From: an uncultured Bacteroides sp.
GTDB taxonomy: Bacteria; Bacteroidota; Bacteroidia; Bacteroidales; Bacteroidaceae
DNA length: 64,000 bases
Reading direction: 5' to 3'
NCBI RefSeq assembly: GCF_900547205.1
Contig: NZ_URFY01000014.1
Coordinates: 1 to 64,000, forward strand
A program made the position numbers and the translations under genes. Under the pieces are notes generated by a model. The model was not told where the DNA came from. It did no database searches and saw nothing but the letters and a program-made list of their open reading frames with translations. Below, piece by piece: positions 8,936 to 17,560 of this stretch; within the stretch, counting starts at the first letter, position 1; every line of letters starts with the position of its first letter.

Positions 8936-9777
8936 TATTTCGTTGTCTTATTTTCGAGTTCCTTCTGCTCACGCTGACCATTACGCGCTATCACCCGCAC
9001 ATCACTGAGCTTACCGAAGTCGGTAGCCAACTTGATTTTAAGCAGATAGGATAAACCGTCGTGGGAGTCGGACATATCATCTACTGTTCCCACCATAATT
9101 CCTTCGGGAAATACAGTAGAGAAACCACTTGTCACCACCGTGTCTCCCAGATTAAATTCAGCATGGCGAGGTAAATCTTTCAGATAGGCATAACGGGAGT
9201 CTCCGTGTTCCCACTTCAGATAACCGAAATACTCGCTTCCTATTATCTTGCAACTAATACTGGACTTGCTGTTCAATACCGAAATCACGACCGAATAGGA
9301 AGGGGAGGTTGCATAGACAATGCCCACAATCCCATTTCCGTCTACCACTCCCATCTCAGAACGGATGCCGGACGAAGAACCTTTGTCGAGTGTGATGTAA
9401 TTATCAGCCAGATTCAGACTATTCTTAATAACGTGGGCTTTGAACAACTGATAGTCCGTTTGAGGTATCTCCTTGATGCTGTTGACCGTTATCGAATCGA
9501 CCTGACGGTCCTTCAAAGCCTTCTCTAGATTATTAATCTGCTGTTCGAGCAGCATATTTCTGTCCAGCAGGTCTTCGTTGACCGATTTCAGATGAAAATA
9601 AGAGGTAATGCCTCCCGAAACGTCATAAACCGCCCCCACAACCGCATTGGCAGAGGTGAAATAGGTGCTCTGCTGAAAACGATTGAACCGAAATAACAAA
9701 ACAAAACTGGCTACCTCTAACACGATGAAGAGGAACCAGTAATTGTATTTCAGAAGGAAGTTTATTAAATTCCGCAT
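8935..9777 (-). CDS. mreC: rod shape-determining protein MreC
   Basis: A 280-residue bitopic inner-membrane protein of the periplasmic part of the elongasome. It has a membrane anchor at residues 12-30, then a coiled coil (about 65-95, VNEDLLDRNMLLEQQINNLE), then the paired beta-barrel MreC domain with the typical GIVGIVYATSPSYSVV segment. MreC binds and activates PBP2. It lies 97 bases downstream of mreB, separated by an inverted repeat, and overlaps mreD by one base. Confidence 0.92.
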   Translation of the reverse strand: MRNLINFLLKYNYWFLFIVLEVASFVLLFRFNRFQQSTYFTSANAVVGAVYDVSGGITSYFHLKSVNEDLLDRNMLLEQQINNLEKALKDRQVDSITVNSIKEIPQTDYQLFKAHVIKNSLNLADNYITLDKGSSSGIRSEMGVVDGNGIVGIVYATSPSYSVVISVLNSKSSISCKIIGSEYFGYLKWEHGDSRYAYLKDLPRHAEFNLGDTVVTSGFSTVFPEGIMVGTVDDMSDSHDGLSYLLKIKLATDFGKLSDVRVIARNGQREQKELENKTTK

Positions 9778-9801
9778 GGGTAATAATTATTCAATATGCC
9801 A

Positions 9802-9863
9802 ATGTGCTAATGTGCCAATGAAGATACTCAACTGAAAATTGGCATATTGGCACATTAGCACAT
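9802..9863. repeat. inverted repeat between mreB and mreC
   Basis: Perfect 18-bp arms, atgtgctaatgtgccaat (9802-9819) and its complement (9846-9863), with a 26-base loop. A relative with the same sequence flavour lies on the other side of mreB at 10913-10984. It probably forms an RNA hairpin within the mreBCD transcript. Confidence 0.75.
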
Positions 9864-9874
9864 CGATACATTAT

Positions 9875-10897
9875 TTATCTCATCAAGAAAGAGAAACGGT
9901 CTACATTCTTTAATGCCACCCCTGTACCTTTGGCAACTGCGTGCAAAGGATCTTCCGCAATATGGAAAGGGATATTTATTTTATCAGTCAGTCGCTTGTC
10001 CAAGCCACGAAGCAATGCACCGCCACCTGCCAGATAGATACCGTTGTGCACAATATCGGCATATAGTTCGGGAGGTGTATTTTCAAGCGCGCTCAGAATA
10101 GCTGTCTCTACCTTTGATATGGATTTCTCCAGACAATGAGCTACTTCCTGATAGCATACAGGTACTTCCATCGGAAGAGCTGTGATACGGTTCGGACCAT
10201 GCACGATATAATCTTCAGGAGCATCTTCACCCAGTTCGGTGAGGGCTGCACCTACATTAATCTTAATACGTTCCGCCATACGCTCGCTGACTTTCACATT
10301 GTGCTGACGGCTCATGTATTCTTGAATGTCAGCAGTCAGGTCGTCACCGGCAATACGGATAGAGTTGTTGGAAACGATACCTCCCAGTGAGATAACGGCA
10401 ATTTCCGTAGAACCACCACCTATATCGACAATCATGTTTCCTTCGGGAGCTTCCACATCAATACCGATACCAATTGCCGCAGCCATCGGTTCGAAAATCA
10501 GATAGACATCGCGTCCGCCAGCGTGCTCGGCAGAGTCGCGAACGGCACGGAGTTCAACTTCCGTACTTCCCGACGGAACACCAATCACCATACGAAGAGA
10601 AGGTGAAAACAGATGATTGCGTGTATTTACTTGTTTAATCAATCCGCGCATCATTTGCTCGCAAGCATAGAAGTCGGCAATCACCCCGTCTCTCAACGGA
10701 CGGATGGTACGTATGTTTTCGTGGGTCTTTTCGTGCATCAACTTCGCCTTTTCCCCCACGGCGATCATCTTATCCGTACGGCGATCCAAGGCCACAACCG
10801 AAGGCTCATCCACCACAATCTTTCCGTTTGTGATGATGATGGTATTGGCTGTGCCCAAGTCCATCGCTATTTCTTGTGTAAAAGAGAATAATCCCAT
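9875..10897 (-). CDS. mreB: rod shape-determining protein MreB (bacterial actin)
   Basis: A 340-residue actin-fold ATPase that forms membrane-associated filaments and directs lateral wall synthesis. Phosphate 1 motif MDLGTANT lies near residue 13; phosphate 2 (IVDIGGGSTEIAV) and the adenosine motif (IYLAGGGALLRGLD) are present. The N-terminal MGLFSFTQE is the membrane-binding amphipathic start. An alternative ATG two codons upstream (10903) gives MIMGLFS and cannot be excluded. Inverted repeats flank the gene on both sides. No TAnnTTTG box is seen in the 99-base gap after purH, so read-through from purH is likely. Confidence 0.95.
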   Translation of the reverse strand: MGLFSFTQEIAMDLGTANTIIITNGKIVVDEPSVVALDRRTDKMIAVGEKAKLMHEKTHENIRTIRPLRDGVIADFYACEQMMRGLIKQVNTRNHLFSPSLRMVIGVPSGSTEVELRAVRDSAEHAGGRDVYLIFEPMAAAIGIGIDVEAPEGNMIVDIGGGSTEIAVISLGGIVSNNSIRIAGDDLTADIQEYMSRQHNVKVSERMAERIKINVGAALTELGEDAPEDYIVHGPNRITALPMEVPVCYQEVAHCLEKSISKVETAILSALENTPPELYADIVHNGIYLAGGGALLRGLDKRLTDKINIPFHIAEDPLHAVAKGTGVALKNVDRFSFLMR

Positions 10898-10912
10898 AAT
10901 CAATAATTTTTC

Positions 10913-10984
10913 AATGTGCTAATATGCCAATGTGCAAATAAAAGCAATGCGCAGCCAATTGGCATATTGGCACATTAGCACATT
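10913..10984. repeat. inverted repeat between purH and mreB
   Basis: Imperfect arms of about 23 bases (10913-10936 and 10962-10984) built on aatgtgctaat and gccaat, clearly related to the repeat at 9802-9863. It sits in the short gap between the purH stop and the mreB start. Confidence 0.7.
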
Positions 10985-10996
10985 ACTACCTTATTA

Positions 10997-12520
10997 TTAG
11001 TGTTTAAAATGACGGATACCGGTAGTCACCATCGCCATGCCATGCTCGTTGCAATAAGCAAATGACAAATCGTCTTTTACCGATCCGCCCGGCTGAATGA
11101 CAGCTGTAACACCTTCTTTATCCGCTATCTCCACACAATCGGGGAAGGGGAAGAAAGCATCCGAAGCCATCACCGCACCATTCAGGTCGAAACCGAATGA
11201 TTTAGCTTTTTCTATTGCTTGTTTCAATGCATCTACACGTGACGTCTGTCCGACACCGCTTGCAAGAAGTTGCTTGCCTTTCGCCAATACGATGGCGTTG
11301 GACTTGCTGTTCTTCACGATTTTGTTGGCAAACAACATATCTTCCACTTCTTCCGAAGTAGGAGCTTTGTCTGTCACCGTCTTCAAGTCGGCTACCGTTT
11401 CTATATTAGTATCTTTTTCCTGCACCAACACGCCGTTCAGTAAAGCACGGAACTGCTTCTTCGGCAGTTTGGCTTCTTTGCGAACGAGGATGATGCGGTT
11501 CTTTTTCTGTCCCAGGATTTCGAGTGCATCCACATCGTAATCCGGTGCGATAATTACTTCGAAGAAAATCTTGTTGATTTCTTCAGCTGCTTCCTTGTCA
11601 ATCACGCCATTGGTAATCAATACGCCACCGAAAGCAGAAACAGGGTCGCCTGCCAATGCATCTTTCCATGCATCAAGTACGGTAGCGCGCGAAGCCAGAC
11701 CGCAAGCGTTGTTATGTTTCAGGATGGCAAACGTAAGATCATCAAATTCGTCTATCAAATCAACGGCAGCGTTGATATCGAGAAGATTATTGTAAGAGAT
11801 TTCTTTTCCGTGAATCTGGTCGAACATCGTTTCCAGATTGCCGTAGAAGTAACCTTTCTGATGCGGGTTTTCACCGTAGCGCAGTTGCTTCTGGTTGTTG
11901 ACGGAACAACGGAAAGCGGAACCGTCGCCATTGTCGAAATAATTGAAGATGGCTGAATCATAGTGAGAAGAAACGGCAAATGCTTCTTTTGCCATCCAAC
12001 GGCGTTCTTCGAGTGAAGAAGTAGCGCCATGTTCCATCAGCATATCCAACAGGGGTTTGTATTGAGCCTGAGAAGCTACGATGATTACGTCGTTGTAGTT
12101 CTTGGCAGCGGCACGAATCAGAGAGATTCCACCTATATCTATTTTTTCAATGATTTCAGCTTCGGATGCACCTGAAGCTACGGTAGCTTCAAACGGATAC
12201 AAGTCCACAATAACCAGATCTATTTCAGGGATTTCGTATTTCTCAATCTGCTGCATATCCTGTTCCAGACCGCGACGGCAAAGGATACCTCCGAAAATCT
12301 TCGGATGTAATGTCTTCACTCTACCACCGAGAATAGAAGGATAAGTGGTCAAATCTTCCACCGCCTTGCAGGGATATCCCAATGATTCTATAAACTGACG
12401 AGTTCCACCTGTTGACAGAAACTCAACTCCCTCTTCGTAAAGTTTGGTAATAATTTCATCCAAACCTTCTTTGTGGTATACAGATACCAATGCAGTTTTT
12501 ATTCTTTTAGACTCTGACAT
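10997..12520 (-). CDS. purH: bifunctional AICAR formyltransferase / IMP cyclohydrolase
   Basis: A 507-residue cytosolic enzyme for the last two steps of de novo purine synthesis: AICAR to FAICAR with 10-formyltetrahydrofolate, then ring closure to IMP. The N-terminal MGS-like cyclohydrolase domain (about 1-190) has LISVYHKEG-type and LSTGGTRQ motifs. The C-terminal transformylase domain contains KQLRYGENPHQ, ILKHNNACG and the SDAFFPFPD segment. The frame is open to 12550, but a TAACTTTG promoter box covers 12548-12555, so the ATG at 12520 (MSESKRIKTALVSVY) is the credible start. Full length for the family. Confidence 0.95.
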   Translation of the reverse strand: MSESKRIKTALVSVYHKEGLDEIITKLYEEGVEFLSTGGTRQFIESLGYPCKAVEDLTTYPSILGGRVKTLHPKIFGGILCRRGLEQDMQQIEKYEIPEIDLVIVDLYPFEATVASGASEAEIIEKIDIGGISLIRAAAKNYNDVIIVASQAQYKPLLDMLMEHGATSSLEERRWMAKEAFAVSSHYDSAIFNYFDNGDGSAFRCSVNNQKQLRYGENPHQKGYFYGNLETMFDQIHGKEISYNNLLDINAAVDLIDEFDDLTFAILKHNNACGLASRATVLDAWKDALAGDPVSAFGGVLITNGVIDKEAAEEINKIFFEVIIAPDYDVDALEILGQKKNRIILVRKEAKLPKKQFRALLNGVLVQEKDTNIETVADLKTVTDKAPTSEEVEDMLFANKIVKNSKSNAIVLAKGKQLLASGVGQTSRVDALKQAIEKAKSFGFDLNGAVMASDAFFPFPDCVEIADKEGVTAVIQPGGSVKDDLSFAYCNEHGMAMVTTGIRHFKH

Positions 12521-12547
12521 TGAATTGCTTATTAAGTATTTGGATTG

Positions 12548-12555
12548 CAAAGTTA
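12548..12555 (-). promoter_or_regulatory. Bacteroides -7 box for purH
   Basis: TAACTTTG on the minus strand, an exact TAnnTTTG. It would start the transcript about 20 bases before the purH ATG at 12520 and excludes the longer open frame. Confidence 0.6.
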
Positions 12556-12600
12556 CGAAATATTGTTTATCGTACGTAATAAATAAGGTGTGAATTAATA

Positions 12601-12638
12601 AAAAAAAGCGTTGGCTCTTCCGGAAGAAAAGCCAACGC
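12601..12638 (-). terminator. rho-independent terminator after the M13 peptidase
   Basis: On the minus strand, GCGTTGGCT pairs perfectly with AGCCAACGC (12608-12616 with 12630-12638), followed by seven T (12601-12607). It lies 34 bases beyond the stop of the M13 peptidase gene and separates it from purH. Confidence 0.88.
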
Positions 12639-12671
12639 CTATTCGCATCACCTATATATATTCAAAAAAAA

Positions 12672-14708
12672 TTACCAGATGGTTACCCGTTTGTCTTTTG
12701 CTACGAACATCGGATTCTGTTCGGTGATATTAAATGCTTCGTACCAATTAGAGATATGAGGAAGCGCACCGTCTACGCGCCATTTACCCAATGAGTGAGG
12801 ATCGAGTTTGGTCAGTCGGAGAATCTCTTCCTGACGAATATTACCAGCCCATACATTAGCGTATGCTAGGAAGAAGCGTTGTTCAGGCGTAAACCCGTCA
12901 ACAGTTCCCAGCGGAGCAGTCTCCATTGCTTTCTTGAAAGCCTGATAAGAAACCTGCAGACCACCGTGGTCGGCTATGTTTTCGCCCAAAGTTAGGCTAC
13001 CGTTTCCATATACCCCCGGAGCAACTTCTATACTGTCAAAGAAGTTCACCATAACTTGTGCACGTTTCTCAAACTTTTCCGCATCTTCTTTTGTCCACCA
13101 GTCTTTCAGGTTTCCGTCTTTGTCATATTGGCGACCTTGGTCGTCGAATCCATGCGTCATTTCATGGCCAATCACTACGCCGATAGCTCCATAATTCATG
13201 GCATCATCGGCATTCATGTCGAAGAATGGGGGTTGAAGAATAGCTGCCGGAAAACAGATTTCATTCGTTGTCGGATTATAATAAGCATTGACTGTCTGAG
13301 GAGTCATCAACCATTCGTCTTTGTCTACCGGCTGACCGGCTTTGGCAATCATTTCATTATATTCCCATTCGCTGGCACGTTCGATGTTTGCCCAATAAGA
13401 ATCGTCTTTTATATCTAGCGCCGAGTAGTCTTTCCATGTGTCAGGATAACCAATCTTTACATGGAAGGTAGCCAGTTTCTCCAAAGCTTTCACTTTGGTC
13501 GGTTCGCTCATCCATTCCAGCCCTTTGATGCGTTCGCCCAAAGATGTTTGGAGGTTCTTCACCAATGTGACCATACGTTCTTTGGCAGCAGCAGGAAAGT
13601 ATTTTTCTACATACATCTGTCCTACGACTTCGCCCAGCGAACCATCAACAGTGCTTACCGCACGTTTCCAACGGGGTTGCATCTCTTTCTTACCGGACAT
13701 TGTTCTGCCATAAAAATCGAAATTCTGTGCTACGAAATCATCGCTCAGGAAAGAAGCGGCAGAATTAATAAGATTCCATTGGAGATACAATTTCTGCTCG
13801 TCCAGAGATACGGTGTTAATAACATCGGCAGCTTCTTTAATGGCATCGGGCTGACCAACATTCACTTCTCTCAGGTCTTTTAAGCCCGAAGAGGTAAAAT
13901 AAGCATCCCAGTCGAAAGACGGGATAGTCTTTTTCAGCGTTTCCATATCCATCTTATTATAGTTGGCATGAGGATCACGCAATTCTACCTGCGAACGGGC
14001 AGACTTGGCAAGACGTGATTCAATCTCCATCACAGCCTTCACCGCTTTCTGGGCAGTAGCCTCATCGTAGCCGGCCAATTGGAACATCTTAGCAATGTGT
14101 TGCTGATATTTATCACGGATATTTTTAGTCTGTTCATCGTTCTCCAAATAATAGTCACGCTGACCCATTCCCAGACCTCCCTGGAAAGTCTGTACTATGT
14201 TCATGGAGCTATTCATGTCATCAGCGCCTACATACATCGAAAAGTATGGAGAGATTCCTTTCTTCTGGATTCCACCAATGTACTTGATGATTTCCTCTTT
14301 ATCTTTGAGAGCGTCAATAGCTTCCAGTTCAGCTTTAATTGGAGCCACACCTTCTTGGTTCAACTTCACGCTGTCCATAGCTATTTTATAAAGGTCGCCC
14401 ACCTTTTGAGCCGCGCTGCCCGGTGCATTGTCGCTCTTTGCAGCCAGTTCTACAATTAACGCTTTTAGCTGTTCACGGCTATTTTCGTTCAACATATCAA
14501 ATGTTCCGAAACGTGAATACTCGTCTGTCAGGGGATGAGCTTTCACCCAACCTCCACAAGCATATTGATAAAAACTCGTACCCGGCACCGCCGTGGTATC
14601 CATATTAGCAAGGTCGATACCAGACATCAGCACGGCCTCTTTCTTACTGTTGCATCCTGTTGTCATAAGGCATACGGCAAGGATTGGTAAATACTTGGTT
14701 ACTTTCAT
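12672..14708 (-). CDS. M13 family zinc metallopeptidase lipoprotein (PepO/neprilysin type)
   Basis: A 678-residue exported peptidase expected to cleave oligopeptides. The signal peptide has lipobox MTTGC (C19), so it is a lipoprotein. An N-terminal M13 domain (about 30-410) is followed by the catalytic domain: the substrate-binding NAYYNP motif, the zinc motif HEMTH (515-519) with ENIAD (E576, third ligand, and D580), and the C-terminal signature near WYEAF. All catalytic residues are intact and the length is normal for bacterial PepO. It lies 42 bases downstream of the ABC-F gene, with no promoter box seen, so co-transcription is possible. A good terminator follows. Confidence 0.92.
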   Translation of the reverse strand: MKVTKYLPILAVCLMTTGCNSKKEAVLMSGIDLANMDTTAVPGTSFYQYACGGWVKAHPLTDEYSRFGTFDMLNENSREQLKALIVELAAKSDNAPGSAAQKVGDLYKIAMDSVKLNQEGVAPIKAELEAIDALKDKEEIIKYIGGIQKKGISPYFSMYVGADDMNSSMNIVQTFQGGLGMGQRDYYLENDEQTKNIRDKYQQHIAKMFQLAGYDEATAQKAVKAVMEIESRLAKSARSQVELRDPHANYNKMDMETLKKTIPSFDWDAYFTSSGLKDLREVNVGQPDAIKEAADVINTVSLDEQKLYLQWNLINSAASFLSDDFVAQNFDFYGRTMSGKKEMQPRWKRAVSTVDGSLGEVVGQMYVEKYFPAAAKERMVTLVKNLQTSLGERIKGLEWMSEPTKVKALEKLATFHVKIGYPDTWKDYSALDIKDDSYWANIERASEWEYNEMIAKAGQPVDKDEWLMTPQTVNAYYNPTTNEICFPAAILQPPFFDMNADDAMNYGAIGVVIGHEMTHGFDDQGRQYDKDGNLKDWWTKEDAEKFEKRAQVMVNFFDSIEVAPGVYGNGSLTLGENIADHGGLQVSYQAFKKAMETAPLGTVDGFTPEQRFFLAYANVWAGNIRQEEILRLTKLDPHSLGKWRVDGALPHISNWYEAFNITEQNPMFVAKDKRVTIW

Positions 14709-14750
14709 ATAATGTTTTATAGAATTATTATCTTTTCTCTCGCAAAGGCT

Positions 14751-16706
14751 TTATACCTTAGCTGCTTCCAACTCCATCGAAACCCGCTCCCACTCTTCTA
14801 CAATAGTATCTAGCTGCTGTTTCAACTTCTGATGCCGCTCGTAAAGCTGCATATCCGAAGCTCCTTCGGGAGTAGCCATCTGTGCTTCAATAATGGAGAT
14901 GGCCGACTCCGTTTCTTCAATCGAAGCTTCGCAATCCGCCACTTGGCGCTCGAGTTTCTTCAGCTTCTTATTGAGTTCTTTCTGCGCCTCATAAGAAAGT
15001 TTATTCTCCGAAGGCTGTGCCGCTTCCTGCTCATTCGCTTTGGAGGTAGCTGTGGGAGAAGCAGACAAAGAGGCTTCTTTCTGAAGTTCGTTCAGGCTAT
15101 CAATCTTCTTCTTTTGCAGAAATTCATAGATGCCGCCAAGGTGTTCTTTCACTAGTCCGCCACCAAATTCATATACTTTGGTCGCAAGCCCATCCAGAAA
15201 ATCACGGTCGTGGCTGACAAGAACGACGGTTCCGTCGAACTCGCGGATGGCATCCTTCAATACATCTTTCGAACGCATATCGAGGTGGTTGGTCGGTTCG
15301 TCGAGAATCAGGAAGTTGACGGGTTGAAGAAGAAGTTTAATCATCGCCAAGCGGGTACGTTCTCCACCGGACAGCACTTTCACTTTCTTATCCGAAGCTT
15401 CGCCACCGAACATAAATGCACCCAGTATATCACGTATTTTCAGGCGGATATCGCCAGTTGCTACCCGGTCTATTGTATCAAAGACGGTCAGGTTTTCATC
15501 CAGCATCTGCGCTTGGTTCTGTGCAAAATAGCCAATTTGCACGTTATGTCCGATGGTGAGTTTACCCTCGTAATCTATCTCGTCCATGATACATTTCACC
15601 AATGTAGACTTTCCCTCTCCGTTCTTACCGACGAAAGCAACTTTCTCTCCCCGGTTGATGGTGAGGTTGACATCGTGAAAGACTACATGGCTACCATAGG
15701 CTTTACGCACATCCTCACAAATCACGGGATAGTTGCCGCTCCGGCTGGCAGGCGGAAATTTCAAACGTAGTGCAGAGTTATCTTCCTCGTCCACTTCGAT
15801 GCGGTCTATCTTTTCCAGTTGCTTGATGCGGCTCTGCACCTGCACGGCTTTGGTCGCCTTGTAGCGGAAACGTTCGATAAAGTCTTCCGTATCCTGTATC
15901 TGTTTTTGTTGATTTTCGTAAGCACGGAGTTGTTGTTCGCGGCGTTCCTTGCGCAGTACCACAAACTCGTCGTATTTCACTTTGTAGTCATAAATCTGTC
16001 CACAGGTGATTTCGATGGTTCGCGTGGTTACATTATTAAGGAAGGCGCGGTCGTGGCTGACTAGTACGACGGCATTGGCACGCGTAGACAGGAAGTTTTC
16101 GAGCCACTGAATACTTTCGATATCGAGGTGGTTGGTCGGCTCGTCGAGCAGAAGCACGTCCGGACGACGGAGCAATAGTTTCGCAAGTTCGATACGCATA
16201 CGCCATCCACCGGAAAATTCGGAGGTAGGGCGTTCAAAGTCTTCTCGGCTGAAGCCCAGTCCCAGAAGGGTCCGTTCTATTTCTGCCTGAAAATTCGTCC
16301 CTCCCATCATTAGGAAGCGGTCATTCTCATGTGTGAATCGGTCTATTAGTTGATGGTATTCTTCGGATTCATAGTCTGTGCGGTCTGCCAATTCCTGGTT
16401 CATCCGTTCCAGCTTTGCCTGAAGTTCGAAGATATGTTCAAAGGCCAGTTCCGCCTCTCCCATCACCGTCCGGTTGTCGGAGAGAATCATCACCTGTGGC
16501 AAGTATCCGATTGTAACATCTTTGGGAGTGGCTACTATCCCGTGAGTGGGAGATTGCAGCCCAGCCAGTATTTTGAGCATAGTCGATTTGCCGGCACCAT
16601 TCTTACCGACCAACGCAATGCGGTCTTTCTTATTAATTACATAACTGACATCCGCAAAAAGCGGTGTGGCGTTAAATTCTACTGATAATCCTTCTACTGA
16701 AATCAC
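14751..16706 (-). CDS. ABC-F family ATPase (ribosome-associated)
   Basis: A 651-residue soluble protein with two ABC ATPase domains and no membrane segment. ABC-F proteins bind the ribosomal E site and affect translation or antibiotic protection. Both sites are complete: Walker A GKNGAGKST and GKNGEGKST, signatures SGGWRMR and SGGERTR, and Walker B LLLDEPTNHLD and LILDEPTNHLD. A charged linker joins them and the C terminus (about 560-650) is a coiled coil, as in Uup. The frame is open to an ATG at 16751, but a TATCTTTG promoter box at 16738-16745 lies inside that extension. The GTG at 16706 (M-I-S-V-E-G) is therefore the likely start. The exact subfamily is uncertain. Confidence 0.9.
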   Translation of the reverse strand: MISVEGLSVEFNATPLFADVSYVINKKDRIALVGKNGAGKSTMLKILAGLQSPTHGIVATPKDVTIGYLPQVMILSDNRTVMGEAELAFEHIFELQAKLERMNQELADRTDYESEEYHQLIDRFTHENDRFLMMGGTNFQAEIERTLLGLGFSREDFERPTSEFSGGWRMRIELAKLLLRRPDVLLLDEPTNHLDIESIQWLENFLSTRANAVVLVSHDRAFLNNVTTRTIEITCGQIYDYKVKYDEFVVLRKERREQQLRAYENQQKQIQDTEDFIERFRYKATKAVQVQSRIKQLEKIDRIEVDEEDNSALRLKFPPASRSGNYPVICEDVRKAYGSHVVFHDVNLTINRGEKVAFVGKNGEGKSTLVKCIMDEIDYEGKLTIGHNVQIGYFAQNQAQMLDENLTVFDTIDRVATGDIRLKIRDILGAFMFGGEASDKKVKVLSGGERTRLAMIKLLLQPVNFLILDEPTNHLDMRSKDVLKDAIREFDGTVVLVSHDRDFLDGLATKVYEFGGGLVKEHLGGIYEFLQKKKIDSLNELQKEASLSASPTATSKANEQEAAQPSENKLSYEAQKELNKKLKKLERQVADCEASIEETESAISIIEAQMATPEGASDMQLYERHQKLKQQLDTIVEEWERVSMELEAAKV

Positions 16707-16737
16707 TTCTGTCTCTGATTTATAAGATTTTGGACTG

Positions 16738-16745
16738 CAAAGATA
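16738..16745 (-). promoter_or_regulatory. Bacteroides -7 box for the ABC-F gene
   Basis: TATCTTTG on the minus strand, an exact TAnnTTTG, 32 bases before the GTG start. It is back to back with the cassette promoter on the other strand. Confidence 0.6.
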
Positions 16746-16821
16746 GCGCATATGAATGGAATTAGTCTCCTTTAAGGGTAGAAATTACTATATTAGCGCA
16801 GGATAATACAGTCTTTTTCAT

Positions 16822-16829
16822 TACCTTTG
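16822..16829 (+). promoter_or_regulatory. Bacteroides -7 box for the DUF3791/DUF3990 cassette
   Basis: TACCTTTG, an exact TAnnTTTG, about 31 bases before the first ATG of the three-gene cassette. No clear -33 TTTG is seen. Confidence 0.55.
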
Positions 16830-16859
16830 TTATCAGTATAAACCAAAAAGATAAGCGGT

Positions 16860-17084
16860 ATGGAAACAAGGACTCAGAACCGGATAACATATATCATTTA
16901 TTGTATTAATGCTTTCGCACGTCGTTTTCAACTAACGCCGAAGCAAGCCTTTGCCTATTTACAGCGTTTTAAAGGCTTGACTTTTCTGGACGAATGTTAT
17001 GAAGCAGAACATCAGCTATCTCTGGATGATGCGGTCGAAGACTTATCTATCATTTGCAAACGAAATGGAGGAGGTTTAGGATGA
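16860..17084 (+). CDS. DUF3791 domain protein, first gene of cassette
   Basis: A 74-residue, soluble, predicted helical protein. The pattern ITYIIYCINAF, then LTPKQAFAYL, FLDECYEAEH and a final amphipathic helix fits the DUF3791 family, which is often found next to DUF3990 genes. Function is not known. The context, a small protein encoded immediately before and overlapping (ATGA) a DUF3990 gene, suggests an antitoxin-like or chaperone partner. It has its own TAnnTTTG promoter box. A divergently transcribed ABC-F gene lies on the other side. The family call is from memory of the motif. Confidence 0.7.
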   Translation: METRTQNRITYIIYCINAFARRFQLTPKQAFAYLQRFKGLTFLDECYEAEHQLSLDDAVEDLSIICKRNGGGLG

Positions 17085-17560
17085 TTACCCTGTATCATGG
17101 CTCAAACGTCACGATTGACCAGATTGACCTCAGTCGATGCAATCCGAACAAAGACTTCGGACAAGGATTTTACTTGACTGACATTATGTACCAGGCACAG
17201 CAAATGGCTAACCGCCGTGTCCGCATTGCAGGTACAGGAGAAGCTATAATTACGACTTATATCTTGGAAGATTCCCTATTACAATCATCAGAACTTAATA
17301 TTAAAATATTCGAAGCTCCTTGTAAAGAATGGGCGTTATTCGTCATGGCTAACCGAGAAGCCGGTAAGACCGGCTTTAAGCATGATTATGATATCGTGAT
17401 AGGTCCGATAGCTGACGATGGCGTCGCATTTCAATTAGAGAGATTTGCCCGACAGCTTATTTCGCTCGATACATTAGTCGAGGAATTAACCTATCGGAAA
17501 TTAAACAGTCAATTCTTTTTCGGAACGGCCAAAGCCATCTCTAAACTACAAAAGTTATGA
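17081..17560 (+). CDS. DUF3990 domain protein, ADP-ribosyltransferase-like fold (putative toxin)
   Basis: A 159-residue soluble protein. The N-terminal LYHGSN (H6) and the DFGQGFYLT motif (25-33, Y31) resemble motifs 1 and 2 of the H-Y-[EQ] ADP-ribosyltransferases. The C-terminal NSQFFFGT segment could supply the third motif, with Q as the acidic-position residue. DUF3990 is, as far as I recall, grouped with the ADP-ribosyl fold. The ATG at 17081 overlaps the previous stop (ATGA), and its own stop overlaps the next start the same way. An earlier ATG at 17054 lies inside the upstream gene and is less likely. The target and activity are unknown; the toxin role is inference from fold and context. 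Confidence 0.75.
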   Translation: MITLYHGSNVTIDQIDLSRCNPNKDFGQGFYLTDIMYQAQQMANRRVRIAGTGEAIITTYILEDSLLQSSELNIKIFEAPCKEWALFVMANREAGKTGFKHDYDIVIGPIADDGVAFQLERFARQLISLDTLVEELTYRKLNSQFFFGTAKAISKLQKL

